This document shows, piece by piece, positions 1-6,720 of a stretch of DNA of 11,107 nt (its first letter is position 1; every line of letters begins with the position of its first letter). The stretch covers positions 1 through 11,107 of the forward strand of contig QHOZ01000167.1 in the NCBI GenBank assembly GCA_003219495.1, read 5' to 3'. Made by a program: the position numbers and the translations under genes. The notes below the pieces were generated by a model. The model had not been told where the DNA came from, did not search any database, and saw only the letters and a program-made list of their open reading frames with translations. The stretch is from Verrucomicrobiota bacterium. GTDB lineage: Bacteria; Verrucomicrobiota; Verrucomicrobiae; Chthoniobacterales; UBA10450.

Positions 1-2254
1 CAAGATCGACAATTTTCTCGCGGACGCGCTCGATCGACATTAGGCGATTGTGCAGAGAATAAACCTGGCCCTGGCGATCGAGCTCGCGCTTGATCGTGTC
101 ACGAATGATTCGTTCGTCGTAACCGGAGACGATCGTTTCGACCGGCAAACGATTGAGCGGCGGCGTTTCGATCGTCGACATATCTTTCACGCCGACGAGC
201 GAAAGGTAAAGCGTGCGCGGAATCGGCGTCGCCGAAAGCGTTAGCACGTCCACGAGCTTGAAGAGCTCTTTGAATTTTTCTTTGTGCAAAACGCCGAAGC
301 GCTGTTCCTCGTCGATGACGACAAGGCCGAGATCTTTGAAAACGACGTCGCCGGAAATCAATCGATGCGTGCCGATTACAATGTCGACTCCGCCCTGGCG
401 CAGCAGCTGAAGAATTTTTTTCTGCTCACCCTGCGTGCGGAAACGGCTGAGCATTTCGATTCGCACCGGATAATCGAGCATGCGCTGCCGAAAAACTTCG
501 AAATGTTGTTGCGCAAGCACAGTGGTCGGCGCGAGGACCGCGACTTGTCGTCCATCCATTACCGCTTTGAACGCGGCGCGAATCGCCACTTCGGTTTTGC
601 CGAAGCCGACGTCGCCACAAATCAAACGGTCCATCGGACGCGGACGTTCCATGTCGATCTTCGCGTCGATAATCGCTTTCAATTGGTCGGGCGTTTCGCG
701 GAACGGAAATGAATGCTCGAATTCCCGCTGCCACTTCGTGTCCGGACCGAACGCGTGGCCGGGAACGGTTTCGCGCTCGGCCTGGACCGTGAGCATTTTG
801 CCGGCATAATCGAAAATCGAGGACGCGGCCGCCTTTTTTGCGCGCGCCCATTTTGCGTCAGCGAGCGAGCTCAGTTTCGGCGAGCGTTTGCCGACGCCGA
901 CATAACGCGAAACCAAGTAAGCTTGCTCGAGCGGAACATAGAGCTTTGCTTCTTCGGCGAACTCGAGCGCGAGAACTTCCTGTTCCCCATTGTCCGATGT
1001 CGGAATTTTAGTGAGACCGTTAAAGCGGCCGACGCCGTGCTCGAGGTGAACAACGAGATCGCCTTCGTTCAGCTCGCTGAAATCGATCTGCGCTCGATGG
1101 CGCTCCGCGTGATAAAGGCGGCGACGCGCGTGCGGCGCGAATCGCCCGAACAATTCGGCCGCAGACAAAATGACAAGGTTGGCCGCGGGAAAGCAAAAAC
1201 CGCGCGCGAGTGTGCCGAGGACAAGATCGACATCATGCAACGCGTCGGCGCTGATCAATTCGCGAAAACGCTCAATCTCGCCTTCAGTTTGAAAATAGAT
1301 GACGACGCGCGCGTTGTTCTTTTTCCATTCGCCGAGATGCTTGATGAATTGGTCCCGCTTCGCTTCCGCGAGCAGAAAATCGCCGACCGCGAACTCGCCA
1401 ACATCGCAATCCTGGAATGCTCCGCCGAAATCTTCGGGGCCGTCCTCGATCCAGCTTTCACTGATTTGAATGTGCGCCCTGGAATCTTCCGCCGGCTCGA
1501 TCTCGATCGTCAGATCGTCTTTGCCGATGTAATCGCGAACGACGCCGCTTTTGTCGTCCGCCGCGCCGAGGAGGACGTCGATCTTGCGCAGGTCGCGCAC
1601 GGAAGTTTGCGTATCGATGTCGAACTCGCGGAGCGATTCGATGGTGTCGCCAAAGAATTCTACGCGCGCCGGCAGCGGCGCTTGCCATGAGTAAAGATCG
1701 ACAATGCCGCCGCGAACCGCGAATTGCCCGCGCGTTGTCACTTGCGGGACGCGGTCGTAACCGGCGGCGCTTAATTTCTCGAGCAATTGCTCCATCGTGG
1801 AGCTCGCGCCGCGTTTCAGCGTTAAGGTCGCGGACGAAACGGCTCCTCGTTTCGGCGCCGGCTGGTCAAGGCTCGCGCGGGTCGTGACAATTACTTGCCG
1901 GCCCGCTTCACGATCGATCGTCGCAAGCAGCGCCAAACGCTCGGCGGCAATTTCGGGATCGGGCAGAATATTTTCAACGGCGGCGAATTCCGCTTCGGGA
2001 AGAAATTGCGTGCCCGGCAGCCAATTTTGAATCGTTTCGAAAAGTGAATCTTGCATGCGAACGGTTGGACAAAGAATCCAAATCGTTTTCGAAACGCTTC
2101 GCGCGATGAACGCGGCGAGAAAGGCCTGCGCCGGCCAAATGACGTGTGAAAATTTAACCGGCGCGCCTTGAGCTCCGATCCGTGCGAGCTTGCGCGCAAT
2201 CGCGTCGGATTGCGCAACGCGCTCGAGCAATTGATTCGCCAGCGGCGTTTCCAC
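1..2254 (-). CDS. mfd: Transcription-repair coupling factor Mfd, N-terminal 751 codons (C-terminus beyond left edge)
   Basis: Mfd is a DNA translocase that pushes stalled RNA polymerase off damaged DNA and recruits UvrA for nucleotide excision repair. Read on the minus strand, the frame is open from 2254 to the edge. The UvrB-like module is near residues 1-230, with [11 protein letters not shown] at 180-190; R181, R197 and F201 line up with the E. coli UvrA-contact residues R165, R181 and F185. The RNA-polymerase-interacting (CarD-like) domain follows at about 393-460 ([14 protein letters not shown]). The helicase core has Walker A GDVGFGKT at 547-554, the DEEQ box at 648-651 and SATPIPRT near 672. 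The start is GTG at 2254: an in-frame TAA lies at 2275-2273 and no other start codon lies between. About 350-400 C-terminal residues are missing from the window. The stretch between the UvrB-like module and the D3-like region is roughly 100 residues shorter than in E. coli. Family assignment is secure. Confidence 0.96.
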   Translation of the reverse strand, partial: METPLANQLLERVAQSDAIARKLARIGAQGAPVKFSHVIWPAQAFLAAFIARSVSKTIWILCPTVRMQDSLFETIQNWLPGTQFLPEAEFAAVENILPDPEIAAERLALLATIDREAGRQVIVTTRASLDQPAPKRGAVSSATLTLKRGASSTMEQLLEKLSAAGYDRVPQVTTRGQFAVRGGIVDLYSWQAPLPARVEFFGDTIESLREFDIDTQTSVRDLRKIDVLLGAADDKSGVVRDYIGKDDLTIEIEPAEDSRAHIQISESWIEDGPEDFGGAFQDCDVGEFAVGDFLLAEAKRDQFIKHLGEWKKNNARVVIYFQTEGEIERFRELISADALHDVDLVLGTLARGFCFPAANLVILSAAELFGRFAPHARRRLYHAERHRAQIDFSELNEGDLVVHLEHGVGRFNGLTKIPTSDNGEQEVLALEFAEEAKLYVPLEQAYLVSRYVGVGKRSPKLSSLADAKWARAKKAAASSIFDYAGKMLTVQAERETVPGHAFGPDTKWQREFEHSFPFRETPDQLKAIIDAKIDMERPRPMDRLICGDVGFGKTEVAIRAAFKAVMDGRQVAVLAPTTVLAQQHFEVFRQRMLDYPVRIEMLSRFRTQGEQKKILQLLRQGGVDIVIGTHRLISGDVVFKDLGLVVIDEEQRFGVLHKEKFKELFKLVDVLTLSATPIPRTLYLSLVGVKDMSTIETPPLNRLPVETIVSGYDERIIRDTIKRELDRQGQVYSLHNRLMSIERVREKIVDL
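2..11 (+). repeat. AAGATCGACA word, copy 1
   Basis: Exact 10-mer, inside mfd; in the mfd frame it encodes the Val-Asp-Leu phase (IVDL). Confidence 0.7.
652..661 (-). repeat. AAGATCGACA word, copy 2
   Basis: Exact 10-mer on the minus strand, inside mfd; Lys-Ile-Asp phase (AKIDM). Confidence 0.7.
1223..1232 (+). repeat. AAGATCGACA word, copy 3
   Basis: Exact 10-mer, antisense to mfd; Val-Asp-Leu phase (DVDLV). Confidence 0.7.
1577..1585 (-). repeat. AAGATCGAC word, copy 4 (9-mer only)
   Basis: The one copy followed by G instead of A; inside mfd, Lys-Ile-Asp phase (RKIDV). Confidence 0.65.
1694..1703 (+). repeat. AAGATCGACA word, copy 5
   Basis: Exact 10-mer, antisense to mfd; Val-Asp-Leu phase within the conserved GGIVDLYS segment. 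Confidence 0.7.
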
Positions 2255-2259
2255 CCGCG

Positions 2260-2274
2260 AAGTTCGCCGAACTT
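2260..2274 (-). promoter_or_regulatory. Short perfect hairpin just before the mfd start codon
   Basis: AAGTTC and GAACTT form a perfect 6-bp stem around a 3-base loop. It ends five bases upstream of the mfd GTG, where a ribosome binding site would lie. No Shine-Dalgarno-like purine run is visible there. It could lower translation initiation, be a small dyad operator, or be chance; there is no T-run, so it is not a convincing terminator. Confidence 0.3.
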
Positions 2275-2286
2275 AGCGGCGATTCA

Positions 2287-2296
2287 AAGATCGACA
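2287..2296 (+). repeat. AAGATCGACA word, copy 6 (intergenic)
   Basis: Exact 10-mer in the 43-base gap between the L,D-transpeptidase and mfd, one base past the L,D-transpeptidase stop codon. Read in the gene direction it is TGTCGATCTT. Confidence 0.75.
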
Positions 2297-2297
2297 G

Positions 2298-2909
2298 TTA
2301 ATTTGAGATCGTGACCGGAGTGCCGACGGAAACGGATTTGAAAAATTCCTTGGCCATGAATTCCGGCATTCGAATGCAGCCGTGCGAAGCGGGATAGCCC
2401 GGGAGATATCCGGCGTGCATTCCAAAGCCCGGCGCGATCTGCATATAATATGGCATCGACGCGCCTTTGTAATGCGCTCCCGGCGGCTTCCTATCTTTTT
2501 CGACGTCGACGTTTGGCATGACGATATTTCCAGCGTCATCGACGTAATCGCCATATCGGCTGGAAGCGTGCGCGATATCTTTCTTAACGACGCTGAATTT
2601 TCCCAACGGCGTGTTTAAGCCTTCCCGGCCGGTCGAGAGCTGCGAAATCCCGACGAGCATATTGTTTTTGTAAAAGTAAGCGCGCTGTTCTTTGAGGCTG
2701 ATTTTGACCAAAGGTTTACCGCCGATGTGATCCCCGTCCCAATAAGAGATGTTGTCATTCGGCGCGCCGCTGGTGGGCTGATTTCCGTAAACCCCGCCCA
2801 GGTATTGGGTTTGGCCGGAGTAACGCACGTCCTCCGTGCACCCGGCGAAGAGCAAAGCGGAAACAGCAACCAGTGCGAAAATGGAGAAACGATTAAATAA
2901 CGAACGCAT
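2298..2909 (-). CDS. L,D-transpeptidase (YkuD domain) lipoprotein
   Basis: This is a 203-residue exported enzyme expected to make 3-3 cross-links in peptidoglycan or to attach proteins to it, using an active-site cysteine. Residues 1-23 form a lipoprotein signal peptide (MRSLFNRFSIFALVAVSALL) ending in FAGC, with C24 as the lipidated residue; Phe at -3 is slightly off the usual Leu. The YkuD domain spans about 66-202: a typical strand-rich start (LVKISLKEQRAYFY), TPLGKF at 100-105, H165, and the signature SHGCIRMP at 175-182 with catalytic C178 and conserved R180. Length and domain order are normal for the family. The gene lies 43 bases upstream of mfd on the same strand, so the two may be co-transcribed; I know of no functional reason for the pairing. 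No strong Shine-Dalgarno precedes the ATG. Confidence 0.93.
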   Translation of the reverse strand: MRSLFNRFSIFALVAVSALLFAGCTEDVRYSGQTQYLGGVYGNQPTSGAPNDNISYWDGDHIGGKPLVKISLKEQRAYFYKNNMLVGISQLSTGREGLNTPLGKFSVVKKDIAHASSRYGDYVDDAGNIVMPNVDVEKDRKPPGAHYKGASMPYYMQIAPGFGMHAGYLPGYPASHGCIRMPEFMAKEFFKSVSVGTPVTISN

Positions 2910-3038
2910 AAAAACTTTTCGGCGAAACCCTTTACCGGCGATGCATTCAAAGTCAAGGGGACGGGTCTCGTTAGCCCCGCCAGAATTCCTCGGAGAGCGC
3001 GGCTTGAATTGTGCTTTCTAGCAGGGAGCGTCTCGGGC
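2910..3038. promoter_or_regulatory. Divergent intergenic region between the L,D-transpeptidase and fmdB-like genes
   Basis: These 129 bases separate two genes that face away from each other, so promoters for both directions should be here or overlap the gene starts. I could not pick out a convincing -35/-10 pair. AGGGAG at about 3024-3029 lies roughly ten bases before the ATG at 3039 and is the only good Shine-Dalgarno sequence in the window. Confidence 0.4.
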
Positions 3039-3389
3039 ATGCCGACGTACGACTATCACTGCCAGAAATGCGACAAGAATTTCGAGATGTTTCAATCAAT
3101 GCGAGACGAAGCGCTTCGGCAATGTCCCAAGGAACTTTGCCGTTTGCCCAAATGGGGGCATGGCAAAGTGAAACGCCTCCTTGGCACCGGCGCCGGGATT
3201 ATTTTCAAGGGCTCGGGTTTTTACGTCACCGATTATCGCAGCAAAGCGTATCAGGAAGCGGCCAAGAAAGAATCGCCCGCGGCCAGCTCGTCCGAAAAAT
3301 CTTCGGCCGGAAAAGAAACGAAACCTTCCCCGGAAAAAAAATCTACGTCAACCCCAGCAACTAAACCGAAAAAAGAATCGGCGGCATGA
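3039..3389 (+). CDS. FmdB-type zinc ribbon protein
   Basis: This is a 116-residue protein of the FmdB/CxxC_CXXC_SSSS zinc-ribbon family, whose cellular role is not established (the name comes from a proposed regulator of formamidase/amidase genes). It opens with the family signature MPTYDYHC. Likely zinc ligands are C8, C11, C29 and C34, so the second knuckle is C-x4-C, not the C-x2-C of many homologues; I recall this spacing in other Verrucomicrobia. The segment KVKRLLGTGAGIIFKGSGFY (47-66) is the conserved core and is followed by TDYRS. From about residue 75 the protein becomes a Lys/Ser/Thr/Pro-rich tail, probably disordered. The frame extends upstream to 3009, but ATG 3039 is chosen for the invariant MPxYxY start and the AGGGAG sequence before it. 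The stop overlaps the next start (ATGA), implying translational coupling. Confidence 0.9.
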   Translation: MPTYDYHCQKCDKNFEMFQSMRDEALRQCPKELCRLPKWGHGKVKRLLGTGAGIIFKGSGFYVTDYRSKAYQEAAKKESPAASSSEKSSAGKETKPSPEKKSTSTPATKPKKESAA

Positions 3390-4141
3390 CGACTACAACT
3401 ACAGAACCAGCGAAAAAGGTTATTTGCACGGAGTGCCGGCACGACAACGAGGCCGAGCGCATTTACTGCCACAATTGCGGCGAGCGACTCGACCGCTCAG
3501 TCGTTCTGGCCAAGAAGAAGGGCACGGATCCAGGCGAAGAGCACCGTCGTTTGCAGAAAATGATGGAAGGCCCGAGCAAGCTTCGCCAGAATTTTTTCGC
3601 GGTCGCCAAAGTGGCGTTGGGCGCAGCGGGTGCGGCTGCACTGGTGTTAATTGCAACGCCGGCGGAAGTTCCGGCGCCGACAAAGGTGATCCCGCCTCAA
3701 ATGGATCTCGATCTTGAAAGCGCGGCGTCGTTTCAAAAACCCGGACCACTCGAGTATTCGCAAGAACAGGTGAACGCATATCTCGCGTATCGTTTAACGA
3801 GCAAGAAGAAGGCGTTGAACAAACCGTTCCTGGATTTCGTGCGCGCGTCAGCATCGTTCCACGACAGCGCCTGCACGATCGCGATGGAGCGTTCGCTTTT
3901 CGGATATTCCATTTTCACGCGATCCTCTTTTCGCATCGAAACCGGTGGCGGAAAAACAGCCGTGCAGAACGTCGGCGGTTGGATCGGACAATTGCCGGTT
4001 CATCCCGCGATCATGCAATACGGGAACATCATCTTCGCGGATTTGTGGAATGCGCTCGATCGCGAGCACAAGCTTGTCGCCAAGATGGCGGCGGTAAATT
4101 TCCACGACGCGGGAGTGACGATCACTCCGCCGTCACGCTAA
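3386..4141 (+). CDS. Zinc-ribbon protein with one transmembrane helix, function unknown
   Basis: I do not recognise this 251-residue protein as a named family. It begins with a compact zinc ribbon: C14-x2-C17 and C28-x2-C31, ending CHNCGERL. A basic and polar linker follows (about 35-69), then one hydrophobic helix at about 70-90 (FFAVAKVALGAAGAAALVLI) and a Pro-rich stretch. The C-terminal 150 residues form a globular-looking domain that includes YSQEQVNAYLAYRL (about 124-137), a pattern seen in proteins whose predicted job is at the membrane. The arrangement suggests a cytoplasmic zinc ribbon and an external domain anchored by the helix. It starts inside the stop codon of the fmdB-like gene, so the two zinc-ribbon proteins are probably made together. 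No function is assigned. Confidence 0.85.
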   Translation: MTTTTTEPAKKVICTECRHDNEAERIYCHNCGERLDRSVVLAKKKGTDPGEEHRRLQKMMEGPSKLRQNFFAVAKVALGAAGAAALVLIATPAEVPAPTKVIPPQMDLDLESAASFQKPGPLEYSQEQVNAYLAYRLTSKKKALNKPFLDFVRASASFHDSACTIAMERSLFGYSIFTRSSFRIETGGGKTAVQNVGGWIGQLPVHPAIMQYGNIIFADLWNALDREHKLVAKMAAVNFHDAGVTITPPSR

Positions 4142-4144
4142 AAA

Positions 4145-4178
4145 GGAAGGGCCGGGAGCCCGAATGGACTCGCCGGCC
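4145..4178 (-). terminator. Probable rho-independent terminator of the peptidoglycan-binding-protein gene
   Basis: On the minus strand GGCCGG (4178-4173) pairs with CCGGCC (4155-4150). After a one-base bulge, GAG (4171-4169) pairs with CTC (4158-4156), giving nine pairs around a 10-base loop. The stem is followed on that strand by C, then TTCCTTTT. It lies 26 bases past the stop at 4204 and between two convergent genes, so it may also slow transcription from the plus strand, where the following sequence is much less T-rich. Confidence 0.5.
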
Positions 4179-4203
4179 AACCAACCAATTTGTTCGTATT
4201 CGT

Positions 4204-4851
4204 TTAGTAACGAAGACCCATGCTGCGAACTAACGGTCCACTGACTGTGCCGTCCATGCGCAGACCATGGTCGCGTTCGTAGGCGCGAATCGCGAAACTC
4301 GTTCCCGGTCCCATGATTCCGTCAATCGGGCCGCGATAATAACCCATGTGGGCCAATCGCGTTTGCACCGCGATCACGACTGAGCCGTGGCCGTAGCCGT
4401 AATCATTGTAGGAATAGGCGCCGTAATTGTAGTTGTACGGGTACGAACTGTAGCCGTACGGGTAATAGCCGCCGTAGTACGGTGAACCGAATCCGAAGGA
4501 AATCGACGGACCGTAGTTGTAGCCATAGGACGGATAACCGTAACCATAGCCGCTGCCGTAACCGTACGAGCTGTACGGATAACTGCCGCTACGCGTTACC
4601 ACGCGTGTTCGAGTTTGGACCGGCGCGCCGGTCGTTCCGGTGACGTATCGCGTGTTTCCGCTGCGCGTCACGACGCGCTGAGTTCTCACCGCGCGGTTTG
4701 TTTGTTTACTGGTGACTGTGGTAGTCGCAGTAGGCTTGCTCGCTCGCACTTTTGTTTTGGTGCGAACCTGGTCATTCCCTGAGGCCGCCATGAGCGACCC
4801 GGTCAACAAAGCCCCTGTGACCACGCTTACTAGTATGCGTTTTGTATTCAT
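4204..4851 (-). CDS. Exported Tyr/Gly-rich protein with C-terminal peptidoglycan-binding domain
   Basis: This is a 215-residue secreted protein. Residues 1-23 look like a signal peptide (NTKRILVSVVTGALLTGSLM, then AAS). A Thr/Arg-rich region follows (about 24-90) in which RVVTRSG occurs twice, at about 59-65 and 83-89. Residues 91-154 are a low-complexity run of Tyr, Gly, Ser and Pro. The last 60 residues match a peptidoglycan-binding type 1 domain: VQTRLAHMGYYRGPIDGIMG (162-181), then GTSFAIRAYERDHGL and DGTVSGPLV. The domain should tether the protein to the cell wall. The Tyr/Gly segment could be structural or surface-exposed; its role cannot be read from sequence. It is divergent from the 414-residue gene and convergent with the zinc-ribbon gene. 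Confidence 0.87.
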   Translation of the reverse strand: MNTKRILVSVVTGALLTGSLMAASGNDQVRTKTKVRASKPTATTTVTSKQTNRAVRTQRVVTRSGNTRYVTGTTGAPVQTRTRVVTRSGSYPYSSYGYGSGYGYGYPSYGYNYGPSISFGFGSPYYGGYYPYGYSSYPYNYNYGAYSYNDYGYGHGSVVIAVQTRLAHMGYYRGPIDGIMGPGTSFAIRAYERDHGLRMDGTVSGPLVRSMGLRY

Positions 4852-4971
4852 AAGCCTGTAGAAATTAGACGGGCTTACGTGCCGATAGTTTCACTTTATT
4901 TGCGATAAATTTCGGATCGTGCTGGCAATTGCGCGCCCCGGGCAATTATCCTGCCTCGAACTGTTTGTCGG
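4852..4971. promoter_or_regulatory. Divergent intergenic region with an AT-rich core
   Basis: These 120 bases lie between two genes that diverge. An AT-rich block at about 4888-4913 (containing TTTATT and GATAAATTT) stands out from the GC-rich surroundings and is the likeliest place for promoters on both strands. I could not fix a -35/-10 pair with confidence. No open frame is visible in it. Confidence 0.4.
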
Positions 4972-6216
4972 GTGAAATCCACTATTCTCCTCGGACTCGC
5001 GCTCGGTGCGTTGTCGATCTTTGCTCTTGAATCAGGGGCGAACGACGTCCTCGAGCGCAGCATCAGCCCATCGCGGCAATTCGTAATCTATGGGGGCGAT
5101 GCCGGTTTGCGCGGCGCGATCTCGACCTTAGCGGAGCGTTTGAAGGGTGATGTGCTCGGCGTTCTGGAACAGCGTGATAACTGGAAGACGGCGGCAGTGA
5201 TCAATTTGCAGGCGCGCGCCGCGAACCTGCCCGAAGTCCCGATGAGCGCGTTTCACGTCAGTCAAACGCCGTCCGGGTTGAAGCTTCAACTGGATTTGAC
5301 GATTTCGCGTGAGCTCAATCCGGAAACGCTCGAGCGCGAAATTCTGCGTCTGATTTTGCTCGAGATGATTTATCGCAAGCAGACCGGCATCGCGTCCGGT
5401 GAAACGTATGTCACTCCGCCGCCATGGCTGGTGGAAGGATTGCTCGCGCTCGGGCCGAACGGTGACCGCGGATCGCTGGTCAACATGCTGAACGTTTCGC
5501 AGCGCGTTCCATCGTTGGAAGAATTTCTGCAGCAGCGTCCTGAACTGCTCGACTCAGCGAGCCGCGCGATTTACCGCGCGTATTCGTTCGCGTTCGTGCA
5601 ATTGCTCGCGAACGATCCGAATCAGCTCGGCCGTTATATCGATAATCTCACTTTCAGCACGAACGATTCGCTTGCCGATTTGCAAAAAAGTTTTCCGCGG
5701 CTCGCGGGCAAGGATTTCGAAAAAACCTGGCGAGCGAAGATCGACAACGTCATCGATTCGCGGCGGACGGAGCTTCTGGGCTTCGGTGAAAGTGAAGCAC
5801 AGCTCGAAGCGCTGCTTCAGGCACTTTCACTGGAAGCGCTTTGCCACAAGAAGTTGGACGCGACGCAAAAACTCGAACTGAAAAAGTTCAGCGAAGACTT
5901 GATGCTTCTCGCCGCGCACGCAAATCCTGCCCTTCGCCCGATCGTTGAGAACTATCAGCAGCTCGCCGCGCAACTCGCGCTCGGGAAAAATCACGGTGTC
6001 GCCGCGAAATTGAGCGACCTGAAAAAATTGCGGATGCAGCTCGGTGCGCGCATGAGCGAGATCGACGATTACATGAATTGGTTTGAGGCGACGCAGCTAA
6101 AGACCGCCAGCGGTTTGTTTGAAACGGTCAAGGTTTCGCTCGATCCGAGTGAGACCCGCCCGCGTCGCCACGATAATTTTTCGACCTATCTCGATGCGAT
6201 GGAATCGCAGTTTTGA
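4972..6216 (+). CDS. Exported hypothetical protein, peptidase MA-like but apparently lacking zinc histidines
   Basis: This is a 414-residue protein with no firm family name. The first 23 residues form a signal peptide (KSTILLGLALGALSIFAL, then ESGA), which supports the GTG start at 4972; no Shine-Dalgarno is evident. The centre resembles the peptidase MA-like (gluzincin) arrangement: a helix at about 121-135, then PPPWLVEGLLAL at 149-160, a helix YRAYSFAFVQLLA at 201-213, and FEKTWRAKID at 249-258. In active relatives the first helix carries HExxH and the E of WLxEG is the third zinc ligand. Here the aligned segment reads REILR (122-126), so both histidines appear to be Arg. The C-terminal part (about 265-375) is helical and rich in Leu, Ala and Gln. 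If the match is right, it is a pseudopeptidase. The fold assignment is inference from motif spacing only. Confidence 0.82.
   Translation: MKSTILLGLALGALSIFALESGANDVLERSISPSRQFVIYGGDAGLRGAISTLAERLKGDVLGVLEQRDNWKTAAVINLQARAANLPEVPMSAFHVSQTPSGLKLQLDLTISRELNPETLEREILRLILLEMIYRKQTGIASGETYVTPPPWLVEGLLALGPNGDRGSLVNMLNVSQRVPSLEEFLQQRPELLDSASRAIYRAYSFAFVQLLANDPNQLGRYIDNLTFSTNDSLADLQKSFPRLAGKDFEKTWRAKIDNVIDSRRTELLGFGESEAQLEALLQALSLEALCHKKLDATQKLELKKFSEDLMLLAAHANPALRPIVENYQQLAAQLALGKNHGVAAKLSDLKKLRMQLGARMSEIDDYMNWFEATQLKTASGLFETVKVSLDPSETRPRRHDNFSTYLDAMESQF
5737..5746 (+). repeat. AAGATCGACA word, copy 7
   Basis: Exact 10-mer inside the 414-residue gene; Lys-Ile-Asp phase (AKIDN). Confidence 0.7.
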
Positions 6217-6223
6217 GCAAGGA

Positions 6224-6233
6224 TGTCGATCTT
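6224..6233 (-). repeat. AAGATCGACA word, copy 8 (intergenic)
   Basis: Exact 10-mer, read as TGTCGATCTT on the plus strand, seven bases past the stop of the 414-residue gene. Its orientation relative to the preceding gene is the same as copy 6. Confidence 0.75.
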
Positions 6234-6247
6234 CTCGCGGCGGACAG

Positions 6248-6276
6248 TTGCTCGCGCGACTTTTGCTGATTAAGAT
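6248..6276 (+). promoter_or_regulatory. Possible promoter for the Minf_1886 transcription unit
   Basis: TTGCTC (6248-6253) and TAAGAT (6271-6276) are separated by exactly 17 bases. They lie in the 75-base gap before the ATG at 6292. The match to sigma-70 boxes is only partial (3/6 and 4/6), and a start site from it would give a very short leader. Confidence 0.25.
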
Positions 6277-6291
6277 AGCGCGCCCTTTATC

Positions 6292-6720
6292 ATGCAGAAG
6301 ATTGGATTTGCCGAAGCCCTGGAGTCGATTGTCGCCAGCGATACACGTTATCAACGCGAGGCGTATATCTTTTTGCGCGACGCGCTCGATTACACGACGA
6401 AGCAGCAAAAGAAAGCGAAAGGGACAACGGTCCGCCACGTTTCGGGGCCGGAATTGCTGGACGGCGTTCGCCACTACGCGCTGAAAGAATTCGGCCCGAT
6501 GGTGCTGACGGTGTTCGACAATTGGGGAATCCGCTCGACCGAAGATATCGGTCACATGGTATTCAATTTGATCAACGCGGGAATTTTTGGAAAAACGGAT
6601 GAGGATTCGATCGAGGATTTCAAAAACATTTACGATTTTCGCGAAGCGTTCGTGAAGCCATTCGCGCCAGAAAAGAAAGTCGAAGCCCCGAAACATTTGC
6701 CGGCGCCGAAAACGGTATGA
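6292..6720 (+). CDS. Minf_1886 family protein (Verrucomicrobia/Planctomycetes-restricted, unknown function)
   Basis: I recognise this 142-residue protein as the Minf_1886 family (TIGR04138 as I remember it), found mainly in Verrucomicrobia and Planctomycetes; its function is unknown. The family pattern is visible throughout: MQKIGFAEALESIV at the N-terminus, DTRYQREAYIFLRDALDYT (17-35), VSGPELLDGVRHYALKEFGP (50-69), and VFDNWGIRSTEDIGHMVFNL (74-93) followed by INAGIFGKTDED. The final 20 residues are a Lys/Pro-rich tail. There is no signal peptide or membrane helix, so it should be cytoplasmic. It starts 75 bases after the previous gene, and its stop overlaps the M16 start (ATGA), so it is probably the first gene of the unit running through the M16 and DUF1844 genes. 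Confidence 0.9.
   Translation: MQKIGFAEALESIVASDTRYQREAYIFLRDALDYTTKQQKKAKGTTVRHVSGPELLDGVRHYALKEFGPMVLTVFDNWGIRSTEDIGHMVFNLINAGIFGKTDEDSIEDFKNIYDFREAFVKPFAPEKKVEAPKHLPAPKTV

Noticed and set aside
713..1690. Long plus-strand open frame (325 codons) opposite mfd
   Set aside because: It is the antisense shadow of the mfd coding frame, which carries all the conserved Mfd motifs; its own translation has no recognisable family and no start context.
3009..3038. Upstream start for the fmdB-like gene at 3009
   Set aside because: The extra ten residues are not family-like, whereas ATG 3039 gives the conserved MPxYxY start and has AGGGAG at a proper distance.
4384..4580. Tandem DNA repeat in the Tyr/Gly coding segment
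   Set aside because: The nucleotide similarity reflects repeated Tyr, Gly and Ser codons; no fixed repeat unit length is visible.
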